Of a DNA stretch of 64,000 nt, positions 42,634-54,271 are shown piece by piece. Each line of letters starts with the position of its first letter. Position 1 is the first letter of the stretch. The translations under genes and the position numbers were made by a program. Origin of the DNA: Limnephilus marmoratus (taxonomy: Eukaryota; Arthropoda; Insecta; Trichoptera; Limnephilidae); the NCBI GenBank assembly GCA_917880885.1, contig OU862919.1, forward strand, positions 11,798,001 to 11,862,000. Reading direction: 5' to 3'. The notes beneath the pieces were generated by a model. It saw nothing but the letters and a program-made list of their open reading frames with translations, did no database searches and had not been told where the DNA came from.

Positions 42634-42892
42634 TAATAACAGAAGAGCTTCATGTTGCGAACGAGTTTCATGTTAACACTGTTCACCATTTGAGGATTTT
42701 ACTGAGACAAATAAACAGATTTTCTGATTTATGAAAAAGTTTTTTTGAATAGATAATAAGTAACTACTTTCGTTTTTCTTATTTAACATATAATATTATA
42801 TAATTTTTAAGCTTTCAAAATATTTCATTACGTAAACGCAATTCTGTTCAGCTCTAGACACGATTAACATATTGAGCTACGGGACTTCTTTA

Positions 42893-43162
42893 CATAGTAC
42901 GAAATGAAGTTGCTCCCGCTGTCTGTGTGCTTAGATCTTTTAAACTAATTTCACCAATAGATAGAGCGATTCATGAGGAAATTTTTTCGGTATATAATTT
43001 GTCAAGATTTTGTGTAAATTTGTTGAAATAGGGCTGGCAAGCGGGCAGCGGGCAGTAGGCGGTGTGGATTTGATTTAACAGATGGCGTTGGTTATAAAAA
43101 TTGGGTGATGGCGTGGCGTTGTGTTTCATTAACCACAGCAACGTGTTTCCGGGTCTGCTAGT
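42893..43162 (+). mobile_element. Helitron-like element, family 2, copy 1
   Basis: It opens near catagtacgaaatgaagttg, passes caccaatagatagagcgatt and ggctggcaagcgggcagcgg, and ends GTTTCCGGGTCTGCTAG-T at 43162. Its sister copy is at 47623-47913. The CTAG-T end fits Helitron termini; the hairpin before it is weak. Confidence 0.6.
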
Positions 43163-43389
43163 TGATTATAAAATGAAAATGTATTTAGTTACCCAGTTCA
43201 ATAGATAGCTAATCGTCCCTTTGGTTGGACAGAGTTTTAACTCCGCTTTACCTTGTTCAGAGATATGAGGTGTCAATGTTTGCAAAAACGACTCTAGGTA
43301 ATCTATTGACCGATTTATGATTTTGAAGTTGAATTTTGTGGAAAGTATATTATTTAAACATATTTTAAAGGAAAATTCTTAATTACGAC

Positions 43390-43627
43390 GCATTTAGAAC
43401 ATCATGACGGGGGAAGAGGGAAGGCAGAAAAGGTGGAGTGGAACGCGAGAGGGGAAGGGGCGCGGGAGAGGAGGGGGAACGGGACGAATGGGAAAGGACA
43501 CGCGGGGATAAACAATTGTATCAAAATGCATTACAGTAAGTGATATGTTTTTGAAATATTATTACTTATTCCAGTTCGAATTGAATATTCATACCTAAGA
43601 CAGGACAACGTCTGTCGGGTCAGCTAT
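43390..43627 (+). mobile_element. Degraded Helitron-like element with purine tract
   Basis: gaggggaaggggcgcgggag and ggacacgcggggataaacaa are the plus-sense form of the pyrimidine-tract family. The end is gacaacgtctgtcgggtcag followed by ctatag instead of ctag. Confidence 0.45.
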
Positions 43628-43784
43628 AGTTTCATATAAAATATCGAATTTGGTGGTGTCTGTGTGAAGTGTAACTTGGGTTCAATGAAGAAGTGGGATT
43701 TGCTTTGAATTTTAATATTAGAATTAATTGTTTTAACGATTCAATTCAACGACAAAGTGGGTTCCAAAATAATTTGAAATAGAA

Positions 43785-44035
43785 GAAGCAGGAAGAGACA
43801 AGAAGGGACAATGGAAGCAAAGAAGAGATAAGAAGAACCAAGCAGGACCAAGCGGAGCCAAGAAGAGTCCAGAAGATCCAAGAAAAGGCGAGAAGATTCA
43901 AGAAGAAACAAGAAGAGCCAAGAAGAGACTAGAAGATCCTAGAAGAGCCATGAAGAGACAAGAAGATCCTAGAAGAGACAAAATGCAAGATCCGAGATGA
44001 GCCGAGAAGAGGCAGGAAGAACGAAGATAAAAACA
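43785..44035. repeat. Purine-rich minisatellite
   Basis: Variants of aagaagagccaagaagatcc are repeated about 15 times with an irregular 10-16 bp period. No frame is conserved. Confidence 0.75.
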
Positions 44036-44905
44036 AAGAAAAAATTATAACGCTCAATCCATTCCTTTATTCCTGACCATCCTAAATTCCAATATTGGCT
44101 TATTAGGTTGCCATGTATACCGGTCGATTAAACTCCAACCTCCTTCCTATCCTCAGAGCATGTGTTCCAAGTCCTAACAAATCAGTGCCCCCTGGTGTAC
44201 CGGTCTCACCGGGACAGGAGTGCTCCTGGTAGGGGTGGTACAATCGTATCGTATCGTATCGTGTATACTAACGGTGTTCATTGGAAAGGCCTGATTGGTG
44301 TTTAAGGCGATGATTCCAATACAAACATATTTTTTTATAAATTCTTTTAGTTTCATAAATCCTACAAAATATCACATGAGTCTGCACCAGTATAATGTAA
44401 AAACTCACTTTTCGACTTTAAACATTTTCTGAATTTTGATGAAATAGGTTATAAATGAAGCGAACTGTAACATTTATATTTATTATTTTTTCTCGAGTCT
44501 TGATTTCATCACTCAACACATTTGCAATAATCTTGCACGCCGGGGCCATGAATCGCTATATTTACGTATAGTTCTGCTGGGCACGTATCCGTGCAAAATG
44601 TTGGCTTGCTCGTTAGTAATAATAATCGACCTGCATTCCTTAAACGCCAGAAGCAAAAAAAAATCTGTACATGAGGTGAACTTAAGGCCAATTTGTTATC
44701 ACGCTTATCTTTAATAATTTTTTTGTTGACAAATGTTTAAGGATTTTAATTTGATATATTGCTTCTGTTTAATTTAGAATAAGGTCATTAAATTTTACGC
44801 TGCTGCGTGATATTATTACTTAAACAATTTCAATAATTTTAAAGGAATGTAAAATTGAAGAAGATACGGACAATAAAAGGATAAAGCTAGTCACAACATG
44901 AGATA
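44036..44905. other. Gene-free stretch
   Basis: A short (cgtat)n run lies at 44244-44263. I see no supported gene. Confidence 0.45.
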
Positions 44906-45082
44906 TAACTAGGGATGCAAGGTTTTCAAAAATATCGGTATATATATCGAATTAAGTCGATATCGATATATCGATATTTTTTTCTTTTTTAAAAGCTTAT
45001 AGAAATCAATGTAGTTTTAGTTATATGAAACTTTTATCGATTATGTATGCATGTATTTTTTTATTCTTATCTATGTGAATAA

Positions 45083-45360
45083 TCACAATTTTTGGATAGG
45101 TATGTAATTTTTTGTCAGTAATTTATTTAAAACAAAATTATTCCATAATTTTGTACCAGCTATCGAACTTAAAAATAGTAACTTTGAGAGTCTGCTTCCT
45201 TGTAGCCGGTTTCTGCTTGAGTTATAGTGGCTCCTGACTTTGAAAAAAAGACGTTCAGAATGAACACTTGTTGCCCCAATTGGTAGATGACTCATTGCCA
45301 CTTTAAAAAGATTGGGATTCACACCTTGCATCTCTTGCCATATTTCAAGAATGTTTACTA
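45083..45360 (-). pseudogene. hAT transposase C-terminal dimerisation domain
   Basis: Minus-strand text reads ILEIWQEMQGVNPNLFKVAM, SHLPIGATSVHSERLFFKV and SRNRLQGSRLSKLLFLSSI. This is the classic hAT C-terminal signature (the P-A-T-S/S-E-R-x-F and N-R-L-x-x-x-x-L pattern; here the usual P is G). The rest of the transposase is missing, so it is a remnant. Confidence 0.85.
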
Positions 45361-45569
45361 TTAGAGTATTTACAAGAGTAGAAATATATAATAAAAGTTT
45401 TCAACTAGCAATAATCGCACCTCGGATAAACCTCATTGGTTACGATATCGCCACTGCGCAAAGTTAAAAAAGTTAAAAATTAAAGTTACCAAATTTCTTG
45501 GGTATTTTAATGTGGGTGGGTTTTTCGATATTTCGATACAATATATTGAGTTTTTAGATATTGATATAT

Positions 45570-45896
45570 ATGATGCATACTCCAAAATGTAAAAAAAAAT
45601 TGGACAATTGAGTCATAAATATCTCGGAGCAAAATTTTTTAATTCATTACCAGAAAAAATTAGAAACATGAATACCAATATAAAAAATTTTAAAACTCAC
45701 CTTAATACTGAAAACTTAAGCTGAATGATATAAAAAAAGCAGTACAATAACACCCCCCCATACACACAAGCCTTGCTTAATTATGGGGGTACATCAAATA
45801 TTCTACTATGTAATTAATTACTGTATAAAAATTATTTGTAATTTATGTACCTTCTATTACTAATAAAAAAAAATTTAAAAAATTTAAAAAAAAAAT
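45570..45896 (+). mobile_element. LINE 3' end inserted in the hAT relic
   Basis: It is almost identical to 57220-57470: ggacaattgagtcataaata, cggagcaaaattttttaatt, and the hairpin CCCCCAT/ATGGGGG (45755-45761 and 45783-45789), followed by an A-rich tail. TGATATAT lies on both sides (45562-45569 and 45897-45904) as a likely target duplication. Only the last 45 or so codons of the reverse transcriptase are present. Confidence 0.85.
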
Positions 45897-45913
45897 GATA
45901 TATCGATATCGAT

Positions 45914-46196
45914 CATCATCATCATCTGTGGCTCTACAACCCAGGTCGGGTCTTGGCCTCCAGCAGAGCCTGCCTCCATGACTGTCGGTGTTGTGCTGCG
46001 TTGCGCCAGTTTCGGATGCCGATGGTGCTTGCATCCTTCACCACTCCATCCAGCCATCGAAGCTTTGGTCTTCCAACTCTTCTCCGACCCCCAGGTGCAC
46101 CATCCATAATTCGCTTTGGGATATCTCCTTCGCTCATTCTCTGGATATGTCCAGCCCACCTGAGTCTTCCAGTTTTGATTGCCTTGGAGATATTAG
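45914..46196 (-). mobile_element. RTE-type LINE 3' end inserted in the hAT relic
   Basis: The minus strand reads YPNISKAIKTGRLRWAGHIQ, then RMSEGDIPKRIMDGAPGG, GRPKLRWLDGVVKDAS and SWRQALLEAKTRPGL, ending in a (GAT)n tail. GATATCGAT flanks both sides (45905-45913 and 46197-46205), a 9-bp target duplication. The frame is open over this short piece, so the insertion is fairly young. Confidence 0.88.
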
Positions 46197-46275
46197 GATA
46201 TCGATAAATATCGATATTTTTAGGGGTCGATATATCGATATTTATCGGTTTTCAGATATATCGTTGCATCCTTAG

Positions 46276-46585
46276 ATCCTCATTGGGAATGTATGGCAAA
46301 CAAGCAATTTGGTTGTAAAGGTCAACCCTCATAACTGTTTTAAATCATTAAGAAGATTAACAACTTCTATAAATAATTAATCAAATTAATATTAATAAAA
46401 GGAACCTTTTGCATAGATACTTGTCGTATGAATACTAGTTTTTTCAAAACCAACAACTTCGAAATATCACGATTATATAATAAATACTGTGATCGTCAAG
46501 ACTTGGTTATATTTTAGAATTCAATAACTACCTTCAGAATGAACTTATACTTGCATATACCTGACGATCTCCTCACTTGAACCAC
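46276..46585. other. Gene-free stretch
   Basis: I see no supported feature. Confidence 0.4.
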
Positions 46586-47330
46586 TTTTTTTTTTTTTTT
46601 TTTTTTTTTTTCATATATTTTTTATTAGTAACAGATATTTGGGTTTTTTTTGGCTACCACACTAGGCTAAGCCCGTGTTGTGGTAGTCGTACATTTAATA
46701 TTTTAACATTTCAAAAAATATTAAGAAATACTTAAAACTAAAGAGAAAAAAAAAGACCATATTTTAAAGAAAATTAAAAATGAAAATTCAAATTCAAATT
46801 TTGAAATACAAAAATTAATAATAAAAATTAAATGTTAAGAACTCAAGTGTTCTGTATAAATTAAAACATATAATTATATAAATCAAAATTAAAAACATAT
46901 AAATTTAGTTAAAAACTAAGAGAGAAAAATAACAACATTTTAAAGTAAAATAGAAATACAAATGGAAATTAAAATTTTGAAATGCAAAAATTAATAATTA
47001 AAATGTAGTGTTAGAACTCATGAATTCTTTAAAGTGCGTTCGTCCCCTTTCAAAAATCCAATGTTGTACACATGTTATAAAAAGAGAATTAGAATTACTT
47101 GACTTATATATTTACTTATATATACTAGAGCATTATATATTTTAGGAGCGATGAACCAGAATTGTCGTTGAGCGAATGAGGTGTTAGTTTTTGGGACCAC
47201 GCAACCCAGGTTTGATGAAAAGCGGGTGTGTGCTTGATGTTGTGGAGCAATTAGTAGATTATTTTTTCGTATATAACAAATGCTTGTTTTAGTAAATAGC
47301 TGTCGAATATCTAAGGTTGATAATTATGGT
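46586..47330 (-). mobile_element. 5'-truncated LINE: RT C-terminus, long UTR, hairpin, poly(A)
   Basis: Coding on the minus strand from about 47330 reads DIRQLF, KNNLLIAPQHQAHTRFSSNL, GCVVPKTNTSFAQRQFWFIA and PKIYNAL, the C-terminal region of a Jockey/CR1-group reverse transcriptase. A roughly 450-bp AT-rich UTR follows, then a hairpin (ggctaccacac at 46652, gttgtggtagtc at 46677). The poly(A) is seen as a run of 26 T at 46586-46611. The same UTR occurs at 1422 and 16600. The long homopolymer suggests a recent insertion. Confidence 0.8.
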
Positions 47331-47622
47331 ATATATAATTACTTTGTAATTATGGTATCATTCACCTACTTATGCAATGGCTCTGTGTGAATATGTATGT
47401 ATGTGCATGTGCGTGTCAACATATACGCATACAGCGTGCACACGTATGCATGTATACAAATATAGATGTGTGTATTTACTAACATTTGATTTTGATCCTC
47501 CTTGTTTTATGTAAATGTAATTTAATATATTATTATTGTAACTTATCATTACAGAAAGAATGTTAACATGAATATTGTGCTCATCTATAATTAATATAAC
47601 CATGTATCATCATCATTATCAT
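47331..47622. other. Gene-free stretch
   Basis: A tatgtatg/tgtgcatg-rich run (47390-47480) and atcatc-type triplets (47606-47622) are low complexity. No gene is visible. Confidence 0.4.
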
Positions 47623-47913
47623 TACATAGTATAAAATGAAGTCGCTCAAAACGTATGTGCGCATAGATCTTTTAAACTATGCGACGGATTTTCATGCGGT
47701 TTTCCCCAATAGATAGAGTGATTCAAGAGGAAGGTTTATATGTATAGTACATGCTCATTATAGTAGATAAAAGCCGAGAAATTCAAATATTCAATTCAGG
47801 CCGCCGGCAGCTGGCAGCGGGCAGCTGGCAAGCGGATAGTATGGATTTTATAAAGGTTGGGTAATGGCGTTGTGTTTCGTTAGCCACAGCAACGTGTCTC
47901 CGGGCCTGCTAGT
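47623..47913 (+). mobile_element. Helitron-like element, family 2, copy 2
   Basis: It is similar to 42893-43162: tacatagtataaaatgaagt, cggattttcatgcggttttc, caatagatagagtgattcaa, ggcagcgggcagctggcaag, and a GTCTCCGGGCCTGCTAG-T end at 47913. It has no coding capacity. Confidence 0.6.
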
Positions 47914-48050
47914 AAATAATAAATGTAAATTACTTTAAAAATTATGTGATGTATTCTATTGGCGAACAATTAAATAAATATAAAAATTTTATTAAAAAAA
48001 AAAATTTTAAATTCACCGTTCAAAAATTATCTCCTGCAATAACTCTAATA

Positions 48051-48379
48051 ATTTGGGTGGCGGGTATGGGTACAGCTACTTCTGGGAACCATTTATTGGA
48101 TGACCAACACATCTGCCATAGGTCTCGCTATGTTTGGTGTCTTAGCAGGGGTGCCCGGGTTTATGGCGTGAGGTTTGTACAGGTCTTGGCGGCGGATGCG
48201 TTTGCCCACCTGCTGCGTGGCAAGAGAGACACTGATTGAGAGAGGCCTTTTGACCTTCCCAGCCGGACTCGCCTTGCAGCGCAGATGGAGGTATGGATTC
48301 ATACGTCCATCACTCCCGGACACACTGACCCTCAGATTCCTACCCACCCCTCATACCTTTTACCTTCCCAGAACATATC

Positions 48380-48410
<31 letters not shown>

Positions 48411-49508
48411 TACAAACGGCATAAGTATGCCATAAACACTAATTACATGTCACAAATTCATATTCAAAATATCAGTAATGATAAAACAGTGTATGTATAA
48501 CAGTTAGTTGTGACGATACATTGGGAAGTGACAACAGAGATACCTTTACATGCAAAAATCTATAACACAAATAAAATTAGTAGTGATTTAAAAAATATGA
48601 TAGCATAGCCTTCTTGTACCCTTGTTCCGTGCAGTTAAATAGATCTATCCCATCTGCATATCTATTAGTAACTTCATGTAACCTAGGTAAAAGTGAGTGT
48701 TTCGTATACTCAGTCCGATTATTGTTACATTTAAAAAGGATTTTAGAACGAGTGGTTCTCGTGGGAATATGAAATTCAATGAGCTTATTTAAATCAGGAC
48801 TGTCTATGCTACCATTTACAATTTTGAACATAAATATTAAGTCGGATATAATTCTTCGATCTGAGAGTCTTAATAAATTTAATTCTTTCATCAAGTAATT
48901 ATAATTTATGTTTTCAATGGGAATACCGAGGTTAAAATTAATGTGTCTTAAGAATTTGTGTTGAATTTTTTCGATTGAATCTGAATGTATTTTAAAATGG
49001 GGGGACCAGATCGAGGAGTTATATTCGACTTGACTACGTACTAAGGATGTATACAAAATTTTTAAAGTTGAAATATTCCTGAAACCTCTGGAATTTCTAA
49101 GAACGAAGCCAAGCATTTTGATACCTTTATTATAGATTGAGTTTATATGGGATATAAAGTTTAATTTAGAGTCGAAAGTTATGCCCAGGTCATTAATTTC
49201 TTCGACAGAGGTAAGGGTAGAGTTGTTAAGTTCATATGGATGAATAATTGGTTGACTTATTCTGTAAAAACTTATTGAATAACACTTATTTATGTTCAGA
49301 TAAAGTTTGTTAAGTGAACACTAACTAATTAATTTGTTTAAATTATTTTGTAGACAGGCACAATCTTCAGCGGTTTTGATGATTTTAAATAAATATCCTT
49401 CCCTTCCTTAAAAAAGACCCTCCACACAGCATCCCCTAAGATGACATAGGTCCTAAGGGAAATTATTTTCCGCAGGGCCTCCTGTGTGGAGCCAATGTAA
49501 AAAAAAAA
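48051..49508 (+). repeat. PB retroposon copy 11, long subfamily, split by a LINE
   Basis: The left part (48051-48379) runs from the PB 5' end through the long-subfamily middle to taccttcccagaac. The right part (49393-49508) resumes at ccttcccttccttaaaaaag and continues through ctccacacagcatcccctaa and the inner hairpin to an A-run (49499-49508). The interruption is the LINE at 48380-49392, flanked by ATATC. PB was therefore here first. Confidence 0.9.
48380..49392 (-). pseudogene. 5'-truncated LINE inserted in PB copy 11
   Basis: The minus strand reads FKIIKTAEDCACLQNNLNKL, then ISstopCSLNKLYLNINKC, then VEEINDLGITFDSKLNFISH. From 49116 an intact 179-codon frame follows: MLGFVLRNSRGFRNISTLKI, LVRSQVEYNSSIWSPHFK, and a tail ending YKKAMLSYFLNHY at 48577. 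One TAG replaces a Trp-type codon before CSLNK. The 3' end is a (TAAA)n tail (48379-48410). ATATC at 48375-48379 and 49393-49397 is the target duplication. The segment after FADD is present and the palm is lost. Confidence 0.88.
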
Positions 49509-50440
49509 CTCCACCAAACTTGTACAAAACGTGGTAGCAAATTCGCGTAATTTATGTAATAGAACAAGAAGGAAACAGATTTGGCCCGACGGCAATACTT
49601 ATCAGAAGTCGAGCGAAGTCAACGTCAAGACAGGGCAATACGTCGTCAAGAATAGGCAATACCCAACAATCTTGCGCAATCTTAACCGACAATACTAAAA
49701 TCTTGGCGGAAATATCTTGTCGACAATGAATTTGAGAAAAGTTGGTAGTTCACTAAAGGCCTACAGAAATATTTTTTATATCATCATTTTCGAATATGTA
49801 TTAAGTACCTTCTCTTTTACACGGTTTAGTGAGATTTTTACTCCATCGTAAAAGACATTTTTTAAATCATGTTCAGATCATTGTACGCGAAAAGAAGAAT
49901 TGAGATGAAGAGAATGACATGCGAAATGATAACAAGCCGTTTTATAAACAAAAATTAGAAAGCTGACGTGGCCACAGACAAAAGAGATTAAAGACATGCA
50001 ATTCATTGCAATATTTTAGTAAGAGGAGGCATAGACCTGAAAGTTTAAGGTAAGAGGCTCTACACATCGAGATTAGATAAATGAGAAAATAAAAAAAGTT
50101 CAGTGCTAAATGAAGTTAAATTTGAAATATGACAATCACAACGCACAACATCCAACATACTGCAGATCGCTAACGTACAAATAATCGTTGACTTTGAATA
50201 TAATGAAGAACACTTAGTCATTGTGGACTGTTATTTAATCGTTGGCGATCTGCAGCCATGCTAGCGAGCGATGAGAAGTTACTGAAAGTTATCGACACAA
50301 TCCTTATCGATTGACCGTGCTGGAAGTCCTGAAGTCGTAAACGCGATCAATTCAAAATATTTTTTATACAAATAAGGAAGTGTGACTTTTATTATTTATT
50401 TAATCAATTTGATAGCCTTCTTTTACATTTAACTAACTGA
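49509..50440. other. Gene-free AT-rich stretch
   Basis: I see no supported gene or recognised repeat copy. Confidence 0.45.
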
Positions 50441-50443
50441 AAA

Positions 50444-50945
50444 AATCTGCGTAAAGCCCTAGTTACGCAGATTTTTCGAAATCAGTAATTTCCCTATCAT
50501 TTTTAACCGTCCAGTGTGCAAAATTACATTAAGAACTATCAAAATTCTGCTTTAAGCGGTGGATGGTTTTTCGAAACTTCGTGTAAAAACCTTTCGAATT
50601 TTTCGTTATTTGTTTTTGGCGTGTTATGCCGTGTTGCGCTACTTCCTTCTTTAGCCAACGTTTCGGACAGCGTTGCAGTATCCATCCTCAGGGCAGATCC
50701 GGTAGATGTAGACCTTTCTCTTATTTTTAAAAGTCAAGTGTGCAAAATTTCAACAATCTTGGAATGAAACTGAAGATTTGCATAAAAAACAAAGCCAAAC
50801 CACCACAGATACTCTTTGCACAATTCGCTGAAATCCTTTACACAGAATTTTTCAAAATCTTCTCAAATGTATACAGTGACCTTTCCGTTGTTTTATAAGT
50901 CAAGTGTGCAAAATTCTATCAATGTCGGAAAAAACCTTATAGCAG
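50444..50945. repeat. Repeat D, copy 2, with a perfect hairpin
   Basis: A hairpin AAAATCTGCGTAA / TTACGCAGATTTT lies at 50444-50478. Three diverged units follow, each with agtcaagtgtgcaaaatt or similar, separated by ttttcgaaa-type and aaactgaagatttgc-type segments, as at 34800-35070. A Penelope-like fragment interrupts it at 50603-50705. Confidence 0.55.
50603..50705. repeat. Penelope-like terminal fragment (family C)
   Basis: cgttatttgtttttggcgtg, agccaacgtttcggacagcg and tgcagtatccatcctcaggg align with 37433-37560. It is inserted within repeat D. Confidence 0.6.
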
Positions 50946-51242
50946 GACGCGTCTATGCTCTTTTATAATAATTTGCTATAATCCTAAAATAATGTTGTCG
51001 CGAAATAATGTTATTGCGAATCGGTACTATAAAATATGTACTGTAAAATATCACATCTAATAATACGCAATATTCAAAGAACAATGAAATATTAACATGG
51101 CAATATAAAGGCAATTACTAATTATTCGCTAATTAAGTTATGAGGCGTATCACATAAAACGGGATTGAAAGTTTCTTATCTGCATTATGAAAATAAACAC
51201 ATACGTGGCGGCTCAATATCACAATTATTGTTTTCATTACAA
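50946..51242. other. Gene-free stretch
   Basis: I see no supported feature. Confidence 0.4.
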
Positions 51243-51420
51243 ACTAGCTGGTTCCCGGCATGCGTTGCTATGCCATTTAATAAAGAAATGGTTTCTCCTT
51301 GCGTATCCTTTGCAATTCGTCCCGTTCCCCTTCCGCCTCCCCTCCCCCCTCCCGGGTTCCCCTCTACCTCCCTCCAACGGACCCCCTACCCGAGTTCGAG
51401 AAATTTTTTATTTGAACCAC
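51243..51420 (-). mobile_element. Helitron-like 3' end with pyrimidine tract
   Basis: actagctggttcccggcatg then cgttgctatgcc is the same minus-strand 3' terminus as at 712 and 26258, followed by the C/T-rich tract. The 5' end is not found. Confidence 0.6.
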
Positions 51421-51934
51421 ACCCGACACCGAGGCTGGGCGGAAGACGAAGCAACGCGACGATGGTAACCCGATAAAACCGAACGGTGACAAAATGGACC
51501 ACTTTTGAAAAGTTATATTAAGTCATGAAGAAAAGTGTAACAAACTAGTTTAGTCTTAGACTAGATTTTTTGGTGACTTAAAATTATCACTTTTCAAAAG
51601 ATTTCTGATATGTTCCACTATTTTATTATTTTTTTTCCACATGATTCAATTTATATATCATAAATATGTGTGATATTTTTTTATCTCACAGTTATGGTAG
51701 GTACTCAAGAGCAAACAATTATTCGACAAAGGATTACGAAATCTGAAAATCAATCGAAAATCCAACAAAAAGAGCAAAAAAAGTTAATGCCATTCTGGCC
51801 TCTAACATAAATGCACTTTTCTATGATTTTTCTAGTGCGCACCCGTGATAAACAGATTACAAAAATAGCAGCAAAAACACCACCAAATCTCTAAAAAATA
51901 AATTCGCATAACCAAAAATCGAACCACAAAAGGT
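51421..51934. other. Gene-free AT-rich stretch
   Basis: I see no supported feature; the LINE coding relic begins near 51935. Confidence 0.4.
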
Positions 51935-54165
51935 TATTCGTTGGAATAGGTTATCAATTCAATAATATTAACTTCAAGTTACACATACTTATTCAACACA
52001 TTGACTACACATCTTTACTAAATACACTTAAATTGCATTCCCTAGAAAACAGAAGAAAAATAAACGATCTAACTTTTTTGTTTAAAATTATTCACTCCGA
52101 ATTAGATTGTTGCGAACTCCTGCATCTCATTGATTTTAACCAATCAACACCTTACCAAAATATGAGCAGATTCTTGAAGTGATAATAAAAGAACAAATTT
52201 TACAATACCTAGATAAACACAATATTCTATGCCAAAGAGCAATCAGGATTCAGATCTAATAACTCGTGTGAAACAGCATTAAACGTAATTTTCGAAGAAT
52301 GGAAGGAAGGAATGAATAGTAATAAATTTATCTTAGCAATATTTTTAGACTTTCAAAGGGCATTCGAAACTATAGATCGAGAAATCTTAATAAGAAAACT
52401 TAAAGAAATTGGTTTCTCATCTATAGCCATTAAATTAATAGAAGAGTATTTGAAAGACAGAAAACAGGTAACAAAAATAAATAATCAATTCTCAAAACCA
52501 ATGGAAAATAAATTAGGAGTACCGCAGGGATCGGTCCTTGGACCCCTATTGTTCATACTCTATATTAATGACATGGTGAAAATATTTTCAAAATGCAAAG
52601 TACGACTTTTTGCCGATGATACACTTATATACTTAATTGGTGATAACTATGAAGAACTAATAAATATTTTAAATAATGAACTAGATGATGTATCAAGATG
52701 GCTAAAAATAAATAAGCTTAAATTAAATACAAAAAAAAACAAAATGTATGGTGATTGGATATAAGAAGACATCCAGTGAAAGCAAAATTAAAATTGATGG
52801 TGAAATTATTGAAAATGTTTCTGAAATGAAATACTTAGGAGTCATATTAGATTCCAAACTAAACTTCAATAGACATGCCGAATATACCCACAAGAAAATT
52901 GGCAAAAAGATATCTTTTTTGGGAAGAATTCGGCCGAAAATTTCCAGAAAAACCGCCATCACCATTTACAATTCAATTATTGCTCCACACTTCAACTACT
53001 GTTCAAGTATCCTTTTCCTTTGTAATGAAAGAGAACAGAATAAATTTCAAATTCTCCAAAACAGACCAATGCGAATAATACTCCGAAGAAATAGATTTTC
53101 AAAAATAATTAAAATGCTAAAGGAACTTAATTGGTTAACAGTGAAACAAATACTGACCTTGAACACGTTGATATTTATTCACAAAATATTAAACAACATG
53201 TTACCAAAATACTTCACAAATAAAATCGTATACAATAAGGACATTCACAGACATTACACGAGGACTTGCAAGGAAATAAGATTAAACAAAAAGGACAAAA
53301 CGAATACGCAAAACAGTCTGCTATACAAAGGAATTAAGTTATATAACACACTACCAGAAACTCTTAAGTCCTCACCAATTGAAAAGTTCAAGATGGATTG
53401 TAGGAGCTACATAAAACAAAAACAAAAAATTTTGTGATTTCAAAAATTTTGTGAATTTAAAATATTATAATTAAAAAAAAAAAAAAAAAAAAAAACTGCA
53501 ATATGAAATATTATAATCAATTAGAAATTTGTAAACTTAAATGTACAAATTACTAAAATAAAATTCAAATAAAAAAAAATAAAAAAATAAAGTACCTAAT
53601 CGAGAAACAATGCAAAACGTATTATTCTGCAACAATAATTCTGTAACCAACTACCACACACATGCACCAATTTCTCGACTACACACACTAGGGAACAAAT
53701 TCACCTCAAATATCGATGTATTTAATACAAGTTTACGTTTATTCAAGAAATATCTGAACAATATTTTTATGTAGAATATTCTGATATCTAAGGAGCATCA
53801 CATAGGGTCTATTGCATAATATATTTGTGTATTTCTATATTAATCTACAATGTAAAAACTTGTTACCGTTTTCTTTTTATGTATCTTGCATTTTGTCATG
53901 TATTATTCATCACATTTAAGCAGTCACCTGTAAATTTTGTAATTATTAACATACCTAGTAGTTTATTTCTATGCCATTTACAACTCTCTTTATTGTAATG
54001 CACTATCTTTCCTTAAATTTATCTGTATACCTACCTTTCATATGATGTTTACTAGTTATATTTTTATAGTTTATCTTTTTTTATTTAAAAACTGTCTCTG
54101 TATTATAAACTTGTCATGTAAGAGCCCATCAGGGCGTTGAAAATTAATAAATCAAATAAATAAAT
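51935..54165 (+). pseudogene. Older LINE C-terminus and 3' end, split by a younger LINE
   Basis: The left part reads DYTSLLNTLKLHSLENRRKI, NDLTFLFKIIHSELDCCELL and HLIDFN at 52139. The right part continues from about 53591 as VPNRETMQNVLFCNNNSVTN, then RLHTLGNKFTSNIDVFNTSL and RLFKKYLNNIFM, with at least one frameshift. The 3' UTR ends in gagcccatcagggcg and an aataaataaata tail near 54165. Joining the two halves gives a normal C-terminal order for this LINE type. Confidence 0.85.
52140..53588 (+). pseudogene. Younger LINE inserted inside the older one
   Basis: 5'-truncated within the reverse transcriptase: PINTLPKYEQILEVIIKEQI, a frameshift near 52230, then GFRSNNSCETALNVIF. From 52312 an open frame has FLDFQRAFETIDREIL, GVPQGSVLGPLLFILYINDM and FADD. 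An A-run near 52730 shifts frame, and the rest (MVIGYKKTSSESKIKIDGEI to IKQKQKIL at 53437) is open. Tails are A-runs at 53473-53493 and 53570-53588. Only two frameshifts, so it is young. Jockey/I-type assignment is tentative. Confidence 0.88.
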
Positions 54166-54271
54166 ATTTTATTTCGTATTTGTAAAAAGCATTAACTTTG
54201 TGGCTCGCCATAATTTACAATATAAAACACATATAAATTTGTTGTAGACCACTTTTATTTTATACACACTC

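Larger units (their letters stand above)
44909..46275 (-). mobile_element. hAT-type transposon relic with cgatat-rich ends
   Basis: The left end ctagggatgcaag and the right end (inverted) ctaaggatgcaacg form short TIRs. Subterminal regions are full of tatcgat words (44935-44990, 46194-46260), as in several insect hAT elements. A hAT C-terminal domain is encoded on the minus strand. Two LINE pieces are inserted inside (45570-45896 and 45914-46196). No clear 8-bp target duplication remains. Confidence 0.65.

Noticed and set aside
43785..44035. Coding repeat protein from the purine-rich block
   Set aside because: Repeat units vary in length and break every frame; it is a minisatellite.
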